Assembly: GCA_017988355.1 (NCBI GenBank)
Contig: JAGNRX010000004.1
Span: 1-15,600 of the forward strand
Direction: 5' to 3'
Source of the DNA: Bacteroidales bacterium
Lineage (GTDB): Bacteria; Bacteroidota; Bacteroidia; Bacteroidales; P3
DNA length: 15,600 bases
Position 1 is the stretch's first letter; each line of letters begins with the position of its first letter. Below, piece after piece: positions 1-7,625 of the stretch. The position numbers and the translations under genes are program-made. The notes beneath the pieces were generated by a model, which searched no databases, had not been told where the DNA came from, and saw nothing but the letters and a program-made list of their open reading frames with translations.

Positions 1-404
1 TCTATGATTTTCTCTTCTGGGTCGAGGGTTTCGGATGGGATGTTTATGCCTACTTCTTCGCCATCGACATTGGTGTAGAGGTTGTCTATGGAGACTGTCT
101 TGGCTCTTTTTTTGCGGATAAAGTCTATGCAGTTATTGGTTGCTATGCGAAATAGCCAGGTTGAGAAGGCGTAGTCGGGGGTGTATTGGGATAGGGATTT
201 GAATGCTTTTCCGAAGGCTTCAAGAGTTAGGTCGTCTGCATCGACTGAGGAATTGGTCATCTTTAGGAGCATGTAGTAGATTGGCTCTCTATAAGTATTC
301 ATCAGTTCTGCATAAGCTTTTTGACTCCCTTTGTCTCGTGCTAAACACACAAGCTGGTAGTCTCTTAATGCTTTTTCAGTTAGTTGTGATGCTAATACTT
401 CCAT
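1..404 (-). CDS. ECF-type RNA polymerase sigma factor (3' end outside window)
   Basis: Partial gene: reading leftwards from the ATG at 404, the frame is open for 134 codons to the window edge. The product is an alternative sigma factor that would direct RNA polymerase to a specific promoter set. The visible part is sigma region 2: residues 15-50 form the first helices, DADDLTLEAF (55-64) matches the acidic region 2.1/2.2 signature, and FSTWLFRIATNNCIDFIRKK (80-99) is the typical region 2.3/2.4 helix that melts and reads the -10 element. Region 4, which reads the -35 element, should lie beyond the edge. The start codon sits 13 bases inside the end of the upstream glycosyltransferase gene, so the two are probably co-transcribed and perhaps translationally coupled. 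No anti-sigma gene is visible. The regulon cannot be inferred. Confidence 0.9.
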   Translation of the reverse strand, partial: MEVLASQLTEKALRDYQLVCLARDKGSQKAYAELMNTYREPIYYMLLKMTNSSVDADDLTLEAFGKAFKSLSQYTPDYAFSTWLFRIATNNCIDFIRKKRAKTVSIDNLYTNVDGEEVGINIPSETLDPEEKII

Positions 405-1612
405 TGATTCCTTTTTGTTAGTAACGAACTAATTCTTATTATAGTATTGATTGGTATGAATATGATTTCGTAGATTGGTGCTAAGAAAGCTAATTGTTTG
501 GTGCCTAATTTGCGTGAGGTTTTGAAGTAGATGATGATTTGGATGGTGTATTTGATGATTAGTGCTATGACTACATATTCCCATGGAAATTTATAGATTA
601 TACTTAGTGTTATTAGGGCATAGATGAGGGTTGTTGTGATTGGCATTAGGGAGACTATGAGTTTGTCTTTGAGTTTGAAATAGGATAGGCTTCTATAGTC
701 TTTCTTCTTTTGTAGCATCCATTCAAAGAGTTTTTCTTTGGTTGAGGATTGGTTGATGGAGTCTTTTGTTAGGATTGCTTTGGTGTTTTTGGAGTTGGCG
801 TATTTGTTGACAAAGAGCTGGTCTTCGCCTACTGGGATATTGTATTGGGAGATGAAACCATTGACTGCAAAGAACATTTTCTTGGTGAAGGCTAGGTTCT
901 TGCCTGTTCCCATATATGGGTTTTTGAGGACTGCGTTGCCAAGGTAGTTTATGGAGGAGGTTTGGTGTTCGTATTGTATTAGGCTGCTTAGTAGGGTCTT
1001 TTTGGTTTCGTAGTTGGTGTATCCTATGACCATTTGGGTTTTTGGCTCAAAGCCTTTTACTATTTCGGTTATCCAGTTATAGCTTAAGGGTTGGGTGTCT
1101 GCTTCGGTTAGTAGTATGATGTCGTTTTTGGCTGACTTGATGCCTATGGATAGTGGGTATTTCTTGCCTAAGAACCTGTTTACGTTTTCGTGGAGGTGGA
1201 CTACGTTGAGGTTAGGATAGATTTCTTGTAATACTCGCAGGACGTATTGGGATTCGTCCTTGGATGCGTCATTGACTACTACGACTTCAAAGTTGGGGTA
1301 CTGTTGTTCGAGGATGATGGGTAGTCTTCTTTCAAGGTTGTATGCCTCGTCCTTTGCACATATTACGACAGAGACTGAAGGGAAGTGATGGAGTTCTGTT
1401 TTTGGTGACTTATGGAAGCAAGTGCGTCCAAATACGATAATATAATATAAAACTTGAAAAAGTACTAATGCTGTTATGCTTATTGCAAATATAATCCCTA
1501 CTGTATCAAACTGATATTCTAAAAATCCCATATACCTTACTAATATAAAAACAAACAAATATATGATAAATTCGCATTTTAATAGTAATTTTGTCAAAAT
1601 ATTTCTAAACAT
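392..1612 (-). CDS. Membrane-anchored family 2 glycosyltransferase
   Basis: This 406-residue protein should transfer a sugar from a nucleotide-sugar donor to an acceptor at the inner face of the membrane. Two hydrophobic segments lie at the N-terminus (about 14-30 and 38-61). A GT-A domain follows (about 79-285), with VSVVICAKDEAYNLERR (80-96), the nucleotide-binding VVVNDAS (111-117, Asp115), a DxD-like EAD (170-172) and GEDQLF (262-267), where Asp264 is the likely catalytic base. QKKKDYRS (301-308) stands where processive enzymes have QxxRW, so a single-addition transferase is more likely than a polymer synthase. The C-terminus has about three more membrane segments (321-340, 346-362, 373-395). 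The sugar and acceptor cannot be told; cell-surface glycan or lipid glycosylation is plausible. The start at 1612 is the only well-placed ATG, 19 bases from the divergent tgt start. The stop overlaps the sigma-factor start. Confidence 0.88.
   Translation of the reverse strand: MFRNILTKLLLKCEFIIYLFVFILVRYMGFLEYQFDTVGIIFAISITALVLFQVLYYIIVFGRTCFHKSPKTELHHFPSVSVVICAKDEAYNLERRLPIILEQQYPNFEVVVVNDASKDESQYVLRVLQEIYPNLNVVHLHENVNRFLGKKYPLSIGIKSAKNDIILLTEADTQPLSYNWITEIVKGFEPKTQMVIGYTNYETKKTLLSSLIQYEHQTSSINYLGNAVLKNPYMGTGKNLAFTKKMFFAVNGFISQYNIPVGEDQLFVNKYANSKNTKAILTKDSINQSSTKEKLFEWMLQKKKDYRSLSYFKLKDKLIVSLMPITTTLIYALITLSIIYKFPWEYVVIALIIKYTIQIIIYFKTSRKLGTKQLAFLAPIYEIIFIPINTIIRISSLLTKRNQWKY
1586..1593 (+). 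promoter_or_regulatory. Possible -7 element for the tgt operon
   Basis: TAATTTTG fits the Bacteroidota -7 consensus TAnnTTTG and lies 38 bases before the tgt ATG, inside the first codons of the divergent glycosyltransferase gene. No TTTG is found at the expected distance upstream, so this is a half match in AT-rich sequence and tentative. The 19-base intergenic gap is too short for both divergent promoters, so any promoter here must overlap coding sequence. Confidence 0.3.
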
Positions 1613-1631
1613 TTATTGTTAATAACTATTG

Positions 1632-2762
1632 ATGGAATTTACTATTGACACTATATCAAAGGATTGCAACGCCAGAGCTGGTAAGATTAAAACTGACCAT
1701 GGCGATATTCTAACTCCAATCTTTATGCCTGTGGGTACTGTTGGTTCGGTTAAGGCTGTCCACTGCTCGGAATTGAAAGAGGAAATTAAGGCTGAAATTA
1801 TATTAGGTAATACTTATCACCTTTATCTTAGACCTGGTTTGGATATTATTCAGGCCTCTGGTGGTATTCAGAAATTTAATTCTTGGAATATGCCTATGCT
1901 TACCGACAGTGGTGGTTATCAGGTCTATTCCCTTGGTCATAATAGGAAGATTACGGATGAGGGTGCCATTTTTCGCTCTCATATTGACGGCAGTAAGCAT
2001 ATTTTCACTCCTGAAAACGTTATGGATACTCAAAGGGTTATTGGTGCTGATATTATTATGGCTTTTGATGAGTGTACGCCCTACCCTTGCGACTATGAAT
2101 ATGCTAAGAATTCGATGAAGCTTACGCATTCTTGGTTGGAAAGGTGTGTTAGGAGGTTTAATGAAACTGAGCCTATTTATGGTCATTCTCAATCTCTTTT
2201 CCCTATTGTTCAGGGGTCGGTTTATAAGGATTTGAGAAGAGAGAGCTGCGAGAGGATTGCGTCTTATGGGCTTGAGGGTAATGCTATTGGTGGTCTTTCG
2301 GTTGGTGAGCCTATTGAGGATATGTATGAGTTGACCGATTTGTGCTGTTCTATTTTGCCTAAGGATAAGCCAAGGTATTTGATGGGTGTTGGAACGCCTG
2401 CTAATATTTTGGAGTGCATTGATATGGGTATTGATATGTTTGATTGTGTTATGCCTACAAGAAATGGTCGCAATGGTATGCTCTTTACTTCGGAGGGTAT
2501 TATTAATATGAGGAATGAGAAGTGGAAAAATGATTTCTCCCCTATTGATCCTAATGGAACAAGCTCTGTTGATAGTTTGTATTCTAAGGCTTACTTAAGG
2601 CATTTGTTTGTTGCTAAGGAGATTTTAGCTCTTCAGATTGCCAGTATTCATAATTTAGCATTTTATCTTTGGCTTGTGAAAGAGGCTAGGAAGCATATTG
2701 TTGAGGGAGATTATAGGGCTTGGAAAACTATGATGGTTAAGAAGGTTACTAATAGATTATAA
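1632..2762 (+). CDS. tgt: Queuine/preQ1 tRNA-ribosyltransferase (tRNA-guanine transglycosylase)
   Basis: Exchanges guanine 34 in the anticodon of tRNAs with GUN anticodons for the queuosine precursor preQ1 (cytoplasm). The 376-residue TIM-barrel enzyme has ILGNTYHLYLRPG (57-69), TDSGGYQVYSL (91-101, catalytic Asp92), AFDECTPYP (144-152, Asp146), VQGS (193-196), GGLSVGEP (220-227) and MFDCVMPTRNGRNG (269-282), whose Asp271 is the nucleophile. Length is normal. Oddly, the CxCxxC zinc motif is absent: relative to the Zymomonas mobilis enzyme the three cysteine places are Gly309, Ser311 and Asp314, while the fourth ligand, His340 in SIHNL, is kept. The frame also allows a TTG start at 1629, but the ATG at 1632 gives the usual N-terminus. 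The next gene starts one base after the stop; this tgt-permease pairing is common in Bacteroidota. No queuosine synthesis genes are in the window. Confidence 0.97.
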   Translation: MEFTIDTISKDCNARAGKIKTDHGDILTPIFMPVGTVGSVKAVHCSELKEEIKAEIILGNTYHLYLRPGLDIIQASGGIQKFNSWNMPMLTDSGGYQVYSLGHNRKITDEGAIFRSHIDGSKHIFTPENVMDTQRVIGADIIMAFDECTPYPCDYEYAKNSMKLTHSWLERCVRRFNETEPIYGHSQSLFPIVQGSVYKDLRRESCERIASYGLEGNAIGGLSVGEPIEDMYELTDLCCSILPKDKPRYLMGVGTPANILECIDMGIDMFDCVMPTRNGRNGMLFTSEGIINMRNEKWKNDFSPIDPNGTSSVDSLYSKAYLRHLFVAKEILALQIASIHNLAFYLWLVKEARKHIVEGDYRAWKTMMVKKVTNRL

Positions 2763-2763
2763 G

Positions 2764-3843
2764 ATGTTAAAGAAAATTGATAAGTATATAATAAAGCAAT
2801 TACTGGCTACTTTCTTCTTAGCTATTGGGCTTATTATTTTGATTGTTATTGTGTTTGATGTTTCGGAAAAGCTTGATGACTTCCTTGAAAGGCAGGCTCC
2901 TATGAAAGAAATCATCTTTACCTACTATGTCAATTTCATTCCTTATTTTGTTAATCTCTTTGGTCATCTTTTCTTCTTTATTGCTGTTATCTTCTTAGCC
3001 TCCAAGATGGCTTCAAGGTCTGAAATAATTGCAATTCTTAGTGCTGGCATTAGTTTTAGAAGGTTTTTAAGACCCTTTCTTGTGGCTGCTATTTTTGTTG
3101 CTCTCTTAAATGTTTACCTAACTAATGTTCTTATTCCACAGGTTAATAAGCCCAGGATTGAGTTTGAAAAAATATACTGGCGTAATCCTTATAAGAACCT
3201 AACTTTTAATATTCACGTTAAGACCGATTCTCTTAATCACGTTTATGTTCAAAGCTTTAATAATTTCAATTTAACTGGTTATAGATTCACTAAGGAGACC
3301 TTTTGTAAGAATGGGATTTGCAAGAAAATAACTGCTCAGAACATTGTTTATGACTCTGTTAAGAGGGTATGGGATTTGACTGATTATAAGATTAGGACTA
3401 TTGATGGGTTGAAAGAAAACTTGGTTGTTGGAGACAAAACAACTATGAACTTAGGCATAGAGCCCTCCGACTTTAATATTGTTACCGCTAAGGTTGAGAC
3501 TATGACTTTTTCAGAGCTTAATGATTTTATTGAGAAAGAGACTAAGCGAGGCTCAAAGGATATTAATCTTTATTTGATTGAGAAATACCAAAGGCTGTTT
3601 AATCCTCTTGCTTTTATCATACTAACTATTATTGGTGTTTCCTTATCTTCAAAAAGGACAAGAGGAGGAACAGGACTTAACCTTGCTTTTGGAATTACTA
3701 TTGCTTTTAGTTTTATTATGATGATGAAGGTTACATCGGTTTTTTCAACAAAAGGGAGCTTACATCCTATTGTTTCAGTTTTAATTCCTATTTTTGTATT
3801 TGCAATAATTAGTGTATTTCTGATTAGGAAGGCTCCAAAATAA
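2764..3843 (+). CDS. LptF/LptG-family permease (lipopolysaccharide export)
   Basis: A 359-residue inner-membrane protein of the YjgP/YjgQ (LptF/LptG) family, half of the permease that, with the LptB ATPase, extracts lipopolysaccharide from the inner membrane and pushes it onto the periplasmic bridge. The topology fits: the family-typical basic N-terminus LKKIDKYIIKQLLATFF, a first membrane helix at about 12-31, helices at about 55-80 and 103-124, a periplasmic beta-rich domain (about 130-275) and three C-terminal helices (about 281-295, 304-322, 335-354). Length matches the family. It starts one base after the tgt stop, implying co-transcription. LptF cannot be told from LptG here, and no partner permease or lptB is in the window. 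Confidence 0.93.
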   Translation: MLKKIDKYIIKQLLATFFLAIGLIILIVIVFDVSEKLDDFLERQAPMKEIIFTYYVNFIPYFVNLFGHLFFFIAVIFLASKMASRSEIIAILSAGISFRRFLRPFLVAAIFVALLNVYLTNVLIPQVNKPRIEFEKIYWRNPYKNLTFNIHVKTDSLNHVYVQSFNNFNLTGYRFTKETFCKNGICKKITAQNIVYDSVKRVWDLTDYKIRTIDGLKENLVVGDKTTMNLGIEPSDFNIVTAKVETMTFSELNDFIEKETKRGSKDINLYLIEKYQRLFNPLAFIILTIIGVSLSSKRTRGGTGLNLAFGITIAFSFIMMMKVTSVFSTKGSLHPIVSVLIPIFVFAIISVFLIRKAPK

Positions 3844-3866
3844 AATAATTTAAACCCCTAAAGGCT

Positions 3867-5360
3867 ATGATTGTAAATAAGTTAATGAATAAGATAATTA
3901 AGACAAGGATTCCTCAGATTGAGCATTTTATGAATAATCCATTGGAGGTGCAAAATCAGGTTTTCAATGATCTTATTTCATCAGCTAAGAACACTGTTTG
4001 GGGAAAGTTTTATGATTATAAGTCTATTAAGAATTGGGAAACCTTTAACCAGAGGGTGCCTCTAAGCGACTATAATTCTCTTATGCCTTTTTTTGAAAGA
4101 ATTAGAAAGGGTGAGGAAAACCTGCTTTGGTGTAGTGATATTAAATGGTTCTCAAAATCTTCTGGCACAACATCAAGCAAGAGTAAGTTTATTCCTGTTA
4201 GTGAGGAAAGTCTTCAAGAATGCCACTATAAGGGTGGAAAGGATATGCTTGCCCTATATATTAATAATTATGAGGATAGTCAGATTTTCTCTGGAACTTC
4301 TTTGGCTTTGGGTGGTTCGGCTCAGGAGTCAGACAATAATTCTGATATATTTATTGGTGATGTTTCTGCAATCTTAATTGATAACCTACCATATTGGGCT
4401 GAGTTTTTCCGCACTCCAAAAAAAGAAATTGCTCTTATGCCTGAGTGGGAGTTGAAGCTTCAGGAAATGATTAAGGAGGTTTCGTTATCAAATGTTGTTA
4501 GTTTGTCGGGGGTTCCTTCTTGGATGACTGTTTTGTTAAAAGGGGTTATTGAGCATACTGGAAAACCTATTCAGGAGGTATGGCCTAATCTTGAGGCTTA
4601 TTTTCACGGTGGTGTTAGCTTCAATCCTTATAAATCACAATTTGCTAAACTGCTTCCAGAGGGTATTAATTATATGGAGACCTATAATGCTTCTGAGGGG
4701 TTCTTTGGTCTTCAAGATAGCAAATACTTAGATTCTCTGCTACTACTATTAGATTATGGGATTTACTATGAGTTTGTTTCATTAGATGAGCTGGGTCATG
4801 AGAATCCAAAGATAATTAATCTATCTAAGGTTAAGAAAAACGTAAACTATGCTATGGTGATTTCTACTAATGGTGGTCTTTGGCGATATATTATTGGTGA
4901 CACTGTTATGTTTACTGAGATTAAGCCTTATAGGTTTAAAATTACTGGCAGGACAACTAACTTCATTAATCTTTGTGGAGAAGAGCTTATTTCAGACAAT
5001 TCAAACAGGGCTATTGAGGTTGCTTGTGCTGCTACAGATGCAATTGTTAGTGAATATACGGCAGGACCTTTCTTAGGTGAGACAAGATACCATGAATGGA
5101 TTATTGAATTTGATAAGGAGCCAAATGATATGGATAAGTTTTCAAAAATCTTAGATATTACATTACAAGAGCTTAACTCTGATTATGAGGCTAAACGTTA
5201 TAAGAATATTATTCTCCAAAAGCCTAAAATTAATATTGCTGTAAAGGGTACATTCTATTTGTGGCTAAAGAGTAAGGGTAAGCTTGGAGGACAGAATAAA
5301 ATTCCTCGTCTTGCTAATAATAGGGAGTATGTTGATGAGATATTAGAACTGATAAAATAA
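3867..5360 (+). CDS. GH3-family acyl-adenylating enzyme (GH3 auxin-responsive promoter family)
   Basis: A 497-residue member of the GH3 branch of the ANL adenylating superfamily. Plant relatives activate carboxylic acids such as jasmonate or indole-acetate with ATP and couple them to amino acids; the substrates of the bacterial members are, to my knowledge, unassigned. The ATP-binding P-loop is FSKSSGTTSSKSKFIPV (95-111). YNASEGFFG (273-281) matches motif A5. WRYIIGD (339-345) and FKITGR (357-362) match the A7/A8 region and hinge. GQNKIPR (475-481) near the C-terminus resembles the conserved basic motif of the GH3 C-terminal domain, with Lys478. Length is close to the bacterial family norm and all ATP-site motifs look intact, so the enzyme is probably active. 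It lies 23 bases after the permease and 17 before sufE, inside the operon. Nothing nearby identifies the acid or amine used. Confidence 0.92.
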   Translation: MIVNKLMNKIIKTRIPQIEHFMNNPLEVQNQVFNDLISSAKNTVWGKFYDYKSIKNWETFNQRVPLSDYNSLMPFFERIRKGEENLLWCSDIKWFSKSSGTTSSKSKFIPVSEESLQECHYKGGKDMLALYINNYEDSQIFSGTSLALGGSAQESDNNSDIFIGDVSAILIDNLPYWAEFFRTPKKEIALMPEWELKLQEMIKEVSLSNVVSLSGVPSWMTVLLKGVIEHTGKPIQEVWPNLEAYFHGGVSFNPYKSQFAKLLPEGINYMETYNASEGFFGLQDSKYLDSLLLLLDYGIYYEFVSLDELGHENPKIINLSKVKKNVNYAMVISTNGGLWRYIIGDTVMFTEIKPYRFKITGRTTNFINLCGEELISDNSNRAIEVACAATDAIVSEYTAGPFLGETRYHEWIIEFDKEPNDMDKFSKILDITLQELNSDYEAKRYKNIILQKPKINIAVKGTFYLWLKSKGKLGGQNKIPRLANNREYVDEILELIK

Positions 5361-5377
5361 TTAAAAAAATATATAAG

Positions 5378-5800
5378 ATGACTATAAAAGAGATACAAAA
5401 TGAGATTATTGAAGAGTTTTCAATGTTTGAAGACTGGATGGATAAGTATAATTATTTGATTGAGCTTGGGAGAGATTGTCCAATTATTGAAGAAAAGGAT
5501 AAGAAAGAGACTAATCTGATTAATGGATGCCAGTCAAGGGTTTGGGTTAGTGCTGAAATGGTTGATGGGAAAATGAGTATTAAGGCAGATAGTGATGCTG
5601 TAATTACAAAAGGGATTGTTACCCTCCTACTTAGAGTTTTTAATAATCAAAAGCCACAAGATATTTATGATGCTGACCTTCATTTTATTGATGAAATTGG
5701 TCTTTCAACTCACCTGTCTCCAACAAGAAGCAATGGTTTGTTATCGATGATTAAACAAATTAAACTTTACGCCTTAGCCTTTACTATTAAGGGAGAGTAA
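5378..5800 (+). CDS. sufE: SufE-like sulfur acceptor protein
   Basis: A 140-residue cytoplasmic protein of the SufE family. SufE takes persulfide sulfur from the cysteine desulfurase SufS and passes it to the SufBCD scaffold during Fe-S cluster assembly. The active cysteine is Cys51 in LINGCQSRVWV (48-58), the family signature, at the same position as in E. coli SufE. The rest fits the fold: N-terminal helices (1-35), an edge strand region 56-70 and the helical C-terminus with LSPTRSNGLLSMI (113-125). Length is normal. No sufS or sufBCD is in the window, so the partners must be encoded elsewhere. It lies 17 bases after the GH3 gene and 6 bases before the ABC permease. Confidence 0.95.
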   Translation: MTIKEIQNEIIEEFSMFEDWMDKYNYLIELGRDCPIIEEKDKKETNLINGCQSRVWVSAEMVDGKMSIKADSDAVITKGIVTLLLRVFNNQKPQDIYDADLHFIDEIGLSTHLSPTRSNGLLSMIKQIKLYALAFTIKGE

Positions 5801-5806
5801 CGAAAT

Positions 5807-6916
5807 ATGTTTTTAAGAAAGAAAGGAAGGAAGGAGATAGAGTATAGCTCTGTTAATCAAGAGGTGTGGAAGAAACTAAAGAAGAATAAAATGGCTATGT
5901 TTAGCTTGTTTATTATTGGTTTCTTTACTCTTGTTGCAGTCTTAGGTTATACTATTACTCCTGACCAGACTCCTTTTGCTAATGATCAGTATCTTGAACT
6001 AACGACAAAGAAACCTGGTTTTAGGATTGATTTCCTAAGGATTTACGAGGGTGATAGAAAACAGAAGAAAAACTTCTTTAAACATCTTGCTTTTGGAACT
6101 AAGAACAACTATTCTTCTCAACCTATTTATAGGCATTGGGAAAAAGGGGATAGTGTTTTTGCTGAACTTTATACTGGGGAAAAGGTTAATAGTGGAGATG
6201 TGATTGCGTTTAGTAAGAAAAAGACAAACTACGAAATAAAAAATAAGACTTTTTGGCTAGGGACTGATGGTTATGGTAGGGATTTACTTTCTCAGCTTAT
6301 GATTGGTACAAGGGTTAGCCTTTCGGTGGGTTTTATTTCAATTATTATTTCTTTGATTATTGGGGTTAGTCTTGGTGCTATTGCTGCTTATTTTGGCAAA
6401 TGGGTTGACAATTTGATTATGTGGCTTATTAATGTTGTTTGGTCTATTCCTACTATTCTCTTGGTTATTGCCATAACATTTGCACTTGGAAAGGGGTTCT
6501 GGCAGGTCTTTGTGGCTGTTGGTTTAACTATGTGGGTTGATGTTGCTAGGGTTGTGAGGGGTCAAATATTATCTTTAAAGGAAAAGGAATTTGTTGAGGC
6601 TGGAAGAGCCTTAGGTTTTAAAAATTCAAGGATAATTATTAAGCATATTTTGCCAAATGTTGTTGGGGCTGCAACAGTTATTACGGCTTCAAATTTTGCA
6701 ACAGCAATTCTTCAAGAGGCTGGTCTAAGCTTTTTGGGTATTGGTGTTCAACCTCCTATGCCTTCTTGGGGAACTATGATTAAGGAAAACTATGGGTATA
6801 TTATTCTTGACTCACCCTATATGGCAATAATTCCTGGGCTTGCAATTATGCTTTTGGTTTTAGCTTTCATTATGCTCGGAAGTGGTTTAAGGCAGGCTAT
6901 GGATGTTAAGGAATAA
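5807..6916 (+). CDS. ABC transporter permease, DppC/OppC (peptide/nickel) type
   Basis: A 369-residue inner-membrane subunit of a peptide-type ABC importer. A basic N-terminal tail (OppC_N-like, 14-30) precedes membrane helix 1 (about 31-50). The family signature LGTDGYGRDLLSQLMIGTRV (151-170) leads into the permease core with helices at about 172-195, 203-227, 232-250, 286-312 and 338-358. The cytoplasmic EAA loop that docks the ATPase is EAGRALGFKNSRIIIKHILP (264-283). The region between helix 1 and the signature is about 100 residues, longer than in E. coli DppC (about 300 residues in all), giving an enlarged periplasmic loop rich in Lys and aromatics. No DppB-like partner, ATPase or binding protein lies beside it, so the substrate is unknown. 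Last gene of the operon, 6 bases after sufE. Confidence 0.92.
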   Translation: MFLRKKGRKEIEYSSVNQEVWKKLKKNKMAMFSLFIIGFFTLVAVLGYTITPDQTPFANDQYLELTTKKPGFRIDFLRIYEGDRKQKKNFFKHLAFGTKNNYSSQPIYRHWEKGDSVFAELYTGEKVNSGDVIAFSKKKTNYEIKNKTFWLGTDGYGRDLLSQLMIGTRVSLSVGFISIIISLIIGVSLGAIAAYFGKWVDNLIMWLINVVWSIPTILLVIAITFALGKGFWQVFVAVGLTMWVDVARVVRGQILSLKEKEFVEAGRALGFKNSRIIIKHILPNVVGAATVITASNFATAILQEAGLSFLGIGVQPPMPSWGTMIKENYGYIILDSPYMAIIPGLAIMLLVLAFIMLGSGLRQAMDVKE

Positions 6917-6925
6917 TCCTTTTTT
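6908..6925 (+). terminator. Weak hairpin plus T-tract at the operon end
   Basis: AAGGA and TCCTT can pair around an ATAA loop and are followed by four T. The hairpin overlaps the permease stop codon and the converging gene's stop codon. The stem is only five pairs, so its termination strength is doubtful. Confidence 0.3.
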
Positions 6926-7361
6926 ATCGGTTGGTATTGCCCAATTTCAAAAGAAACATTAGTTGGTTGTAGATTATCACCATTCCTCTTTCATCTTCTG
7001 CTGGTAAATAGGTTTTAGCAAAGTCGGAGTAATAGGTTTCGTCATCTCCAAGTTTCCCCTTTTCATTTATGCAATCTATTCCATCAATACAATTTATAAA
7101 AACTCTGTATCCTCTTTGAGAAACATCTTTGCTTACGGTTACTTTTGTAAGGTCTATTGTGATTAAAGTTTCTGAATTTGAGTTAGCGTTTGTCCAAATA
7201 TATGTTAAATAACCATTTGAATTAACTGAAAACTCTTTATAGATATCTCCCTTAATTTCGGTTTCAATTATCTTGCAACTTTCTTCTGGAGATTGGGCGT
7301 AAAGGTTGGTATTTAAGGCAAATACGAGGCTTAATGATATTAATAATAATACTTTTTTCAT
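6924..7361 (-). CDS. Small secreted protein of unknown function
   Basis: I do not recognise this 145-residue protein. The N-terminus MKKVLLLISLSLVFALNTNL is a clear signal peptide with likely cleavage at YA-QS (about 22/23), so it should be exported. No lipobox cysteine follows, so it is probably periplasmic or secreted, not a lipoprotein. The mature part (about 123 residues) has alternating strands, for example YLTYIWT (51-57), ETLITIDLTKVTV (64-76) and YRVFINCIDG (85-94), and a C-terminal segment GMVIIYNQLMFLLKL (126-140). Cys29, Cys91 and Cys97 could form one disulfide. The frame extends two codons to a TTG at 7367, but the ATG at 7361 gives the normal signal-peptide start. It converges on the ABC permease with 7 bases between stops and diverges from the giant surface-protein gene, so it is probably a single-gene transcript. 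Confidence 0.75.
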   Translation of the reverse strand: MKKVLLLISLSLVFALNTNLYAQSPEESCKIIETEIKGDIYKEFSVNSNGYLTYIWTNANSNSETLITIDLTKVTVSKDVSQRGYRVFINCIDGIDCINEKGKLGDDETYYSDFAKTYLPAEDERGMVIIYNQLMFLLKLGNTNR

Positions 7362-7410
7362 AATCAATTTTACTTTCTTTGGGCTGATTAAATAATAGAA
7401 TTCTACTTTG

Positions 7411-7418
7411 CAAATGTA
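7411..7418 (-). promoter_or_regulatory. Possible -7 element for the small secreted protein
   Basis: On the minus strand this reads TACATTTG, a full match to TAnnTTTG, about 50 bases before the ATG at 7361. No TTTG is found at the expected -33 distance, so it is a half match. It would leave a leader of roughly 43 bases. Confidence 0.4.
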
Positions 7419-7491
7419 ATATATTTTTTCTTTCCACTTACTTTTTTAGTTTTTTAGTTGTTATTAGTTTTAGGATAATACATTTAGTTTT

Positions 7492-7522
7492 TTTGCTGAT
7501 AATAGAAATATATGTATATTTG
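7492..7522 (+). promoter_or_regulatory. Bacteroidota-type sigma-ABfr promoter of the giant surface-protein gene
   Basis: TTTG at 7492-7495 and TATATTTG at 7515-7522, separated by 19 bases, match both halves and the spacing of the Bacteroidota primary-sigma promoter. Transcription would start near 7529, giving a leader of about 97 bases before the ATG at 7626. The leader is A-rich close to the start codon and has no Shine-Dalgarno sequence, as is usual in this phylum. No inverted repeat or other operator stands out. Confidence 0.7.
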
Positions 7523-7625
7523 TAAGTTAAATATGAGTTGAAAATGGAAACTATTCTATTTCAATTATATGATAACCTTAGCATTAGAATAAAATATTGA
7601 TTATATACACAACAATAATAACATC

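Noticed and set aside
203..947. Plus-strand frames at 203-421 and 738-947
   Set aside because: Both are opposite to the sigma factor and glycosyltransferase genes, whose conserved motifs fix the minus strand as coding.
1803..2192. 129-codon minus-strand frame inside tgt
   Set aside because: It is antisense to a gene with all Tgt motifs and shows no domain pattern of its own.
7544..7600. An 18-codon ORF (start 7544, stop ending 7600) in the leader of the giant gene
   Set aside because: It has no Shine-Dalgarno site, no run of regulatory codons and no alternative hairpins, and a short ATG-to-stop frame is expected by chance in AT-rich leader sequence.
7368..7625. Possible dif, attachment site, riboswitch or small RNA in the largest intergenic gap
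   Set aside because: Apart from the two promoter elements I find only AT-rich sequence with T-runs, no convincing inverted repeat, XerCD-like site or structured element.
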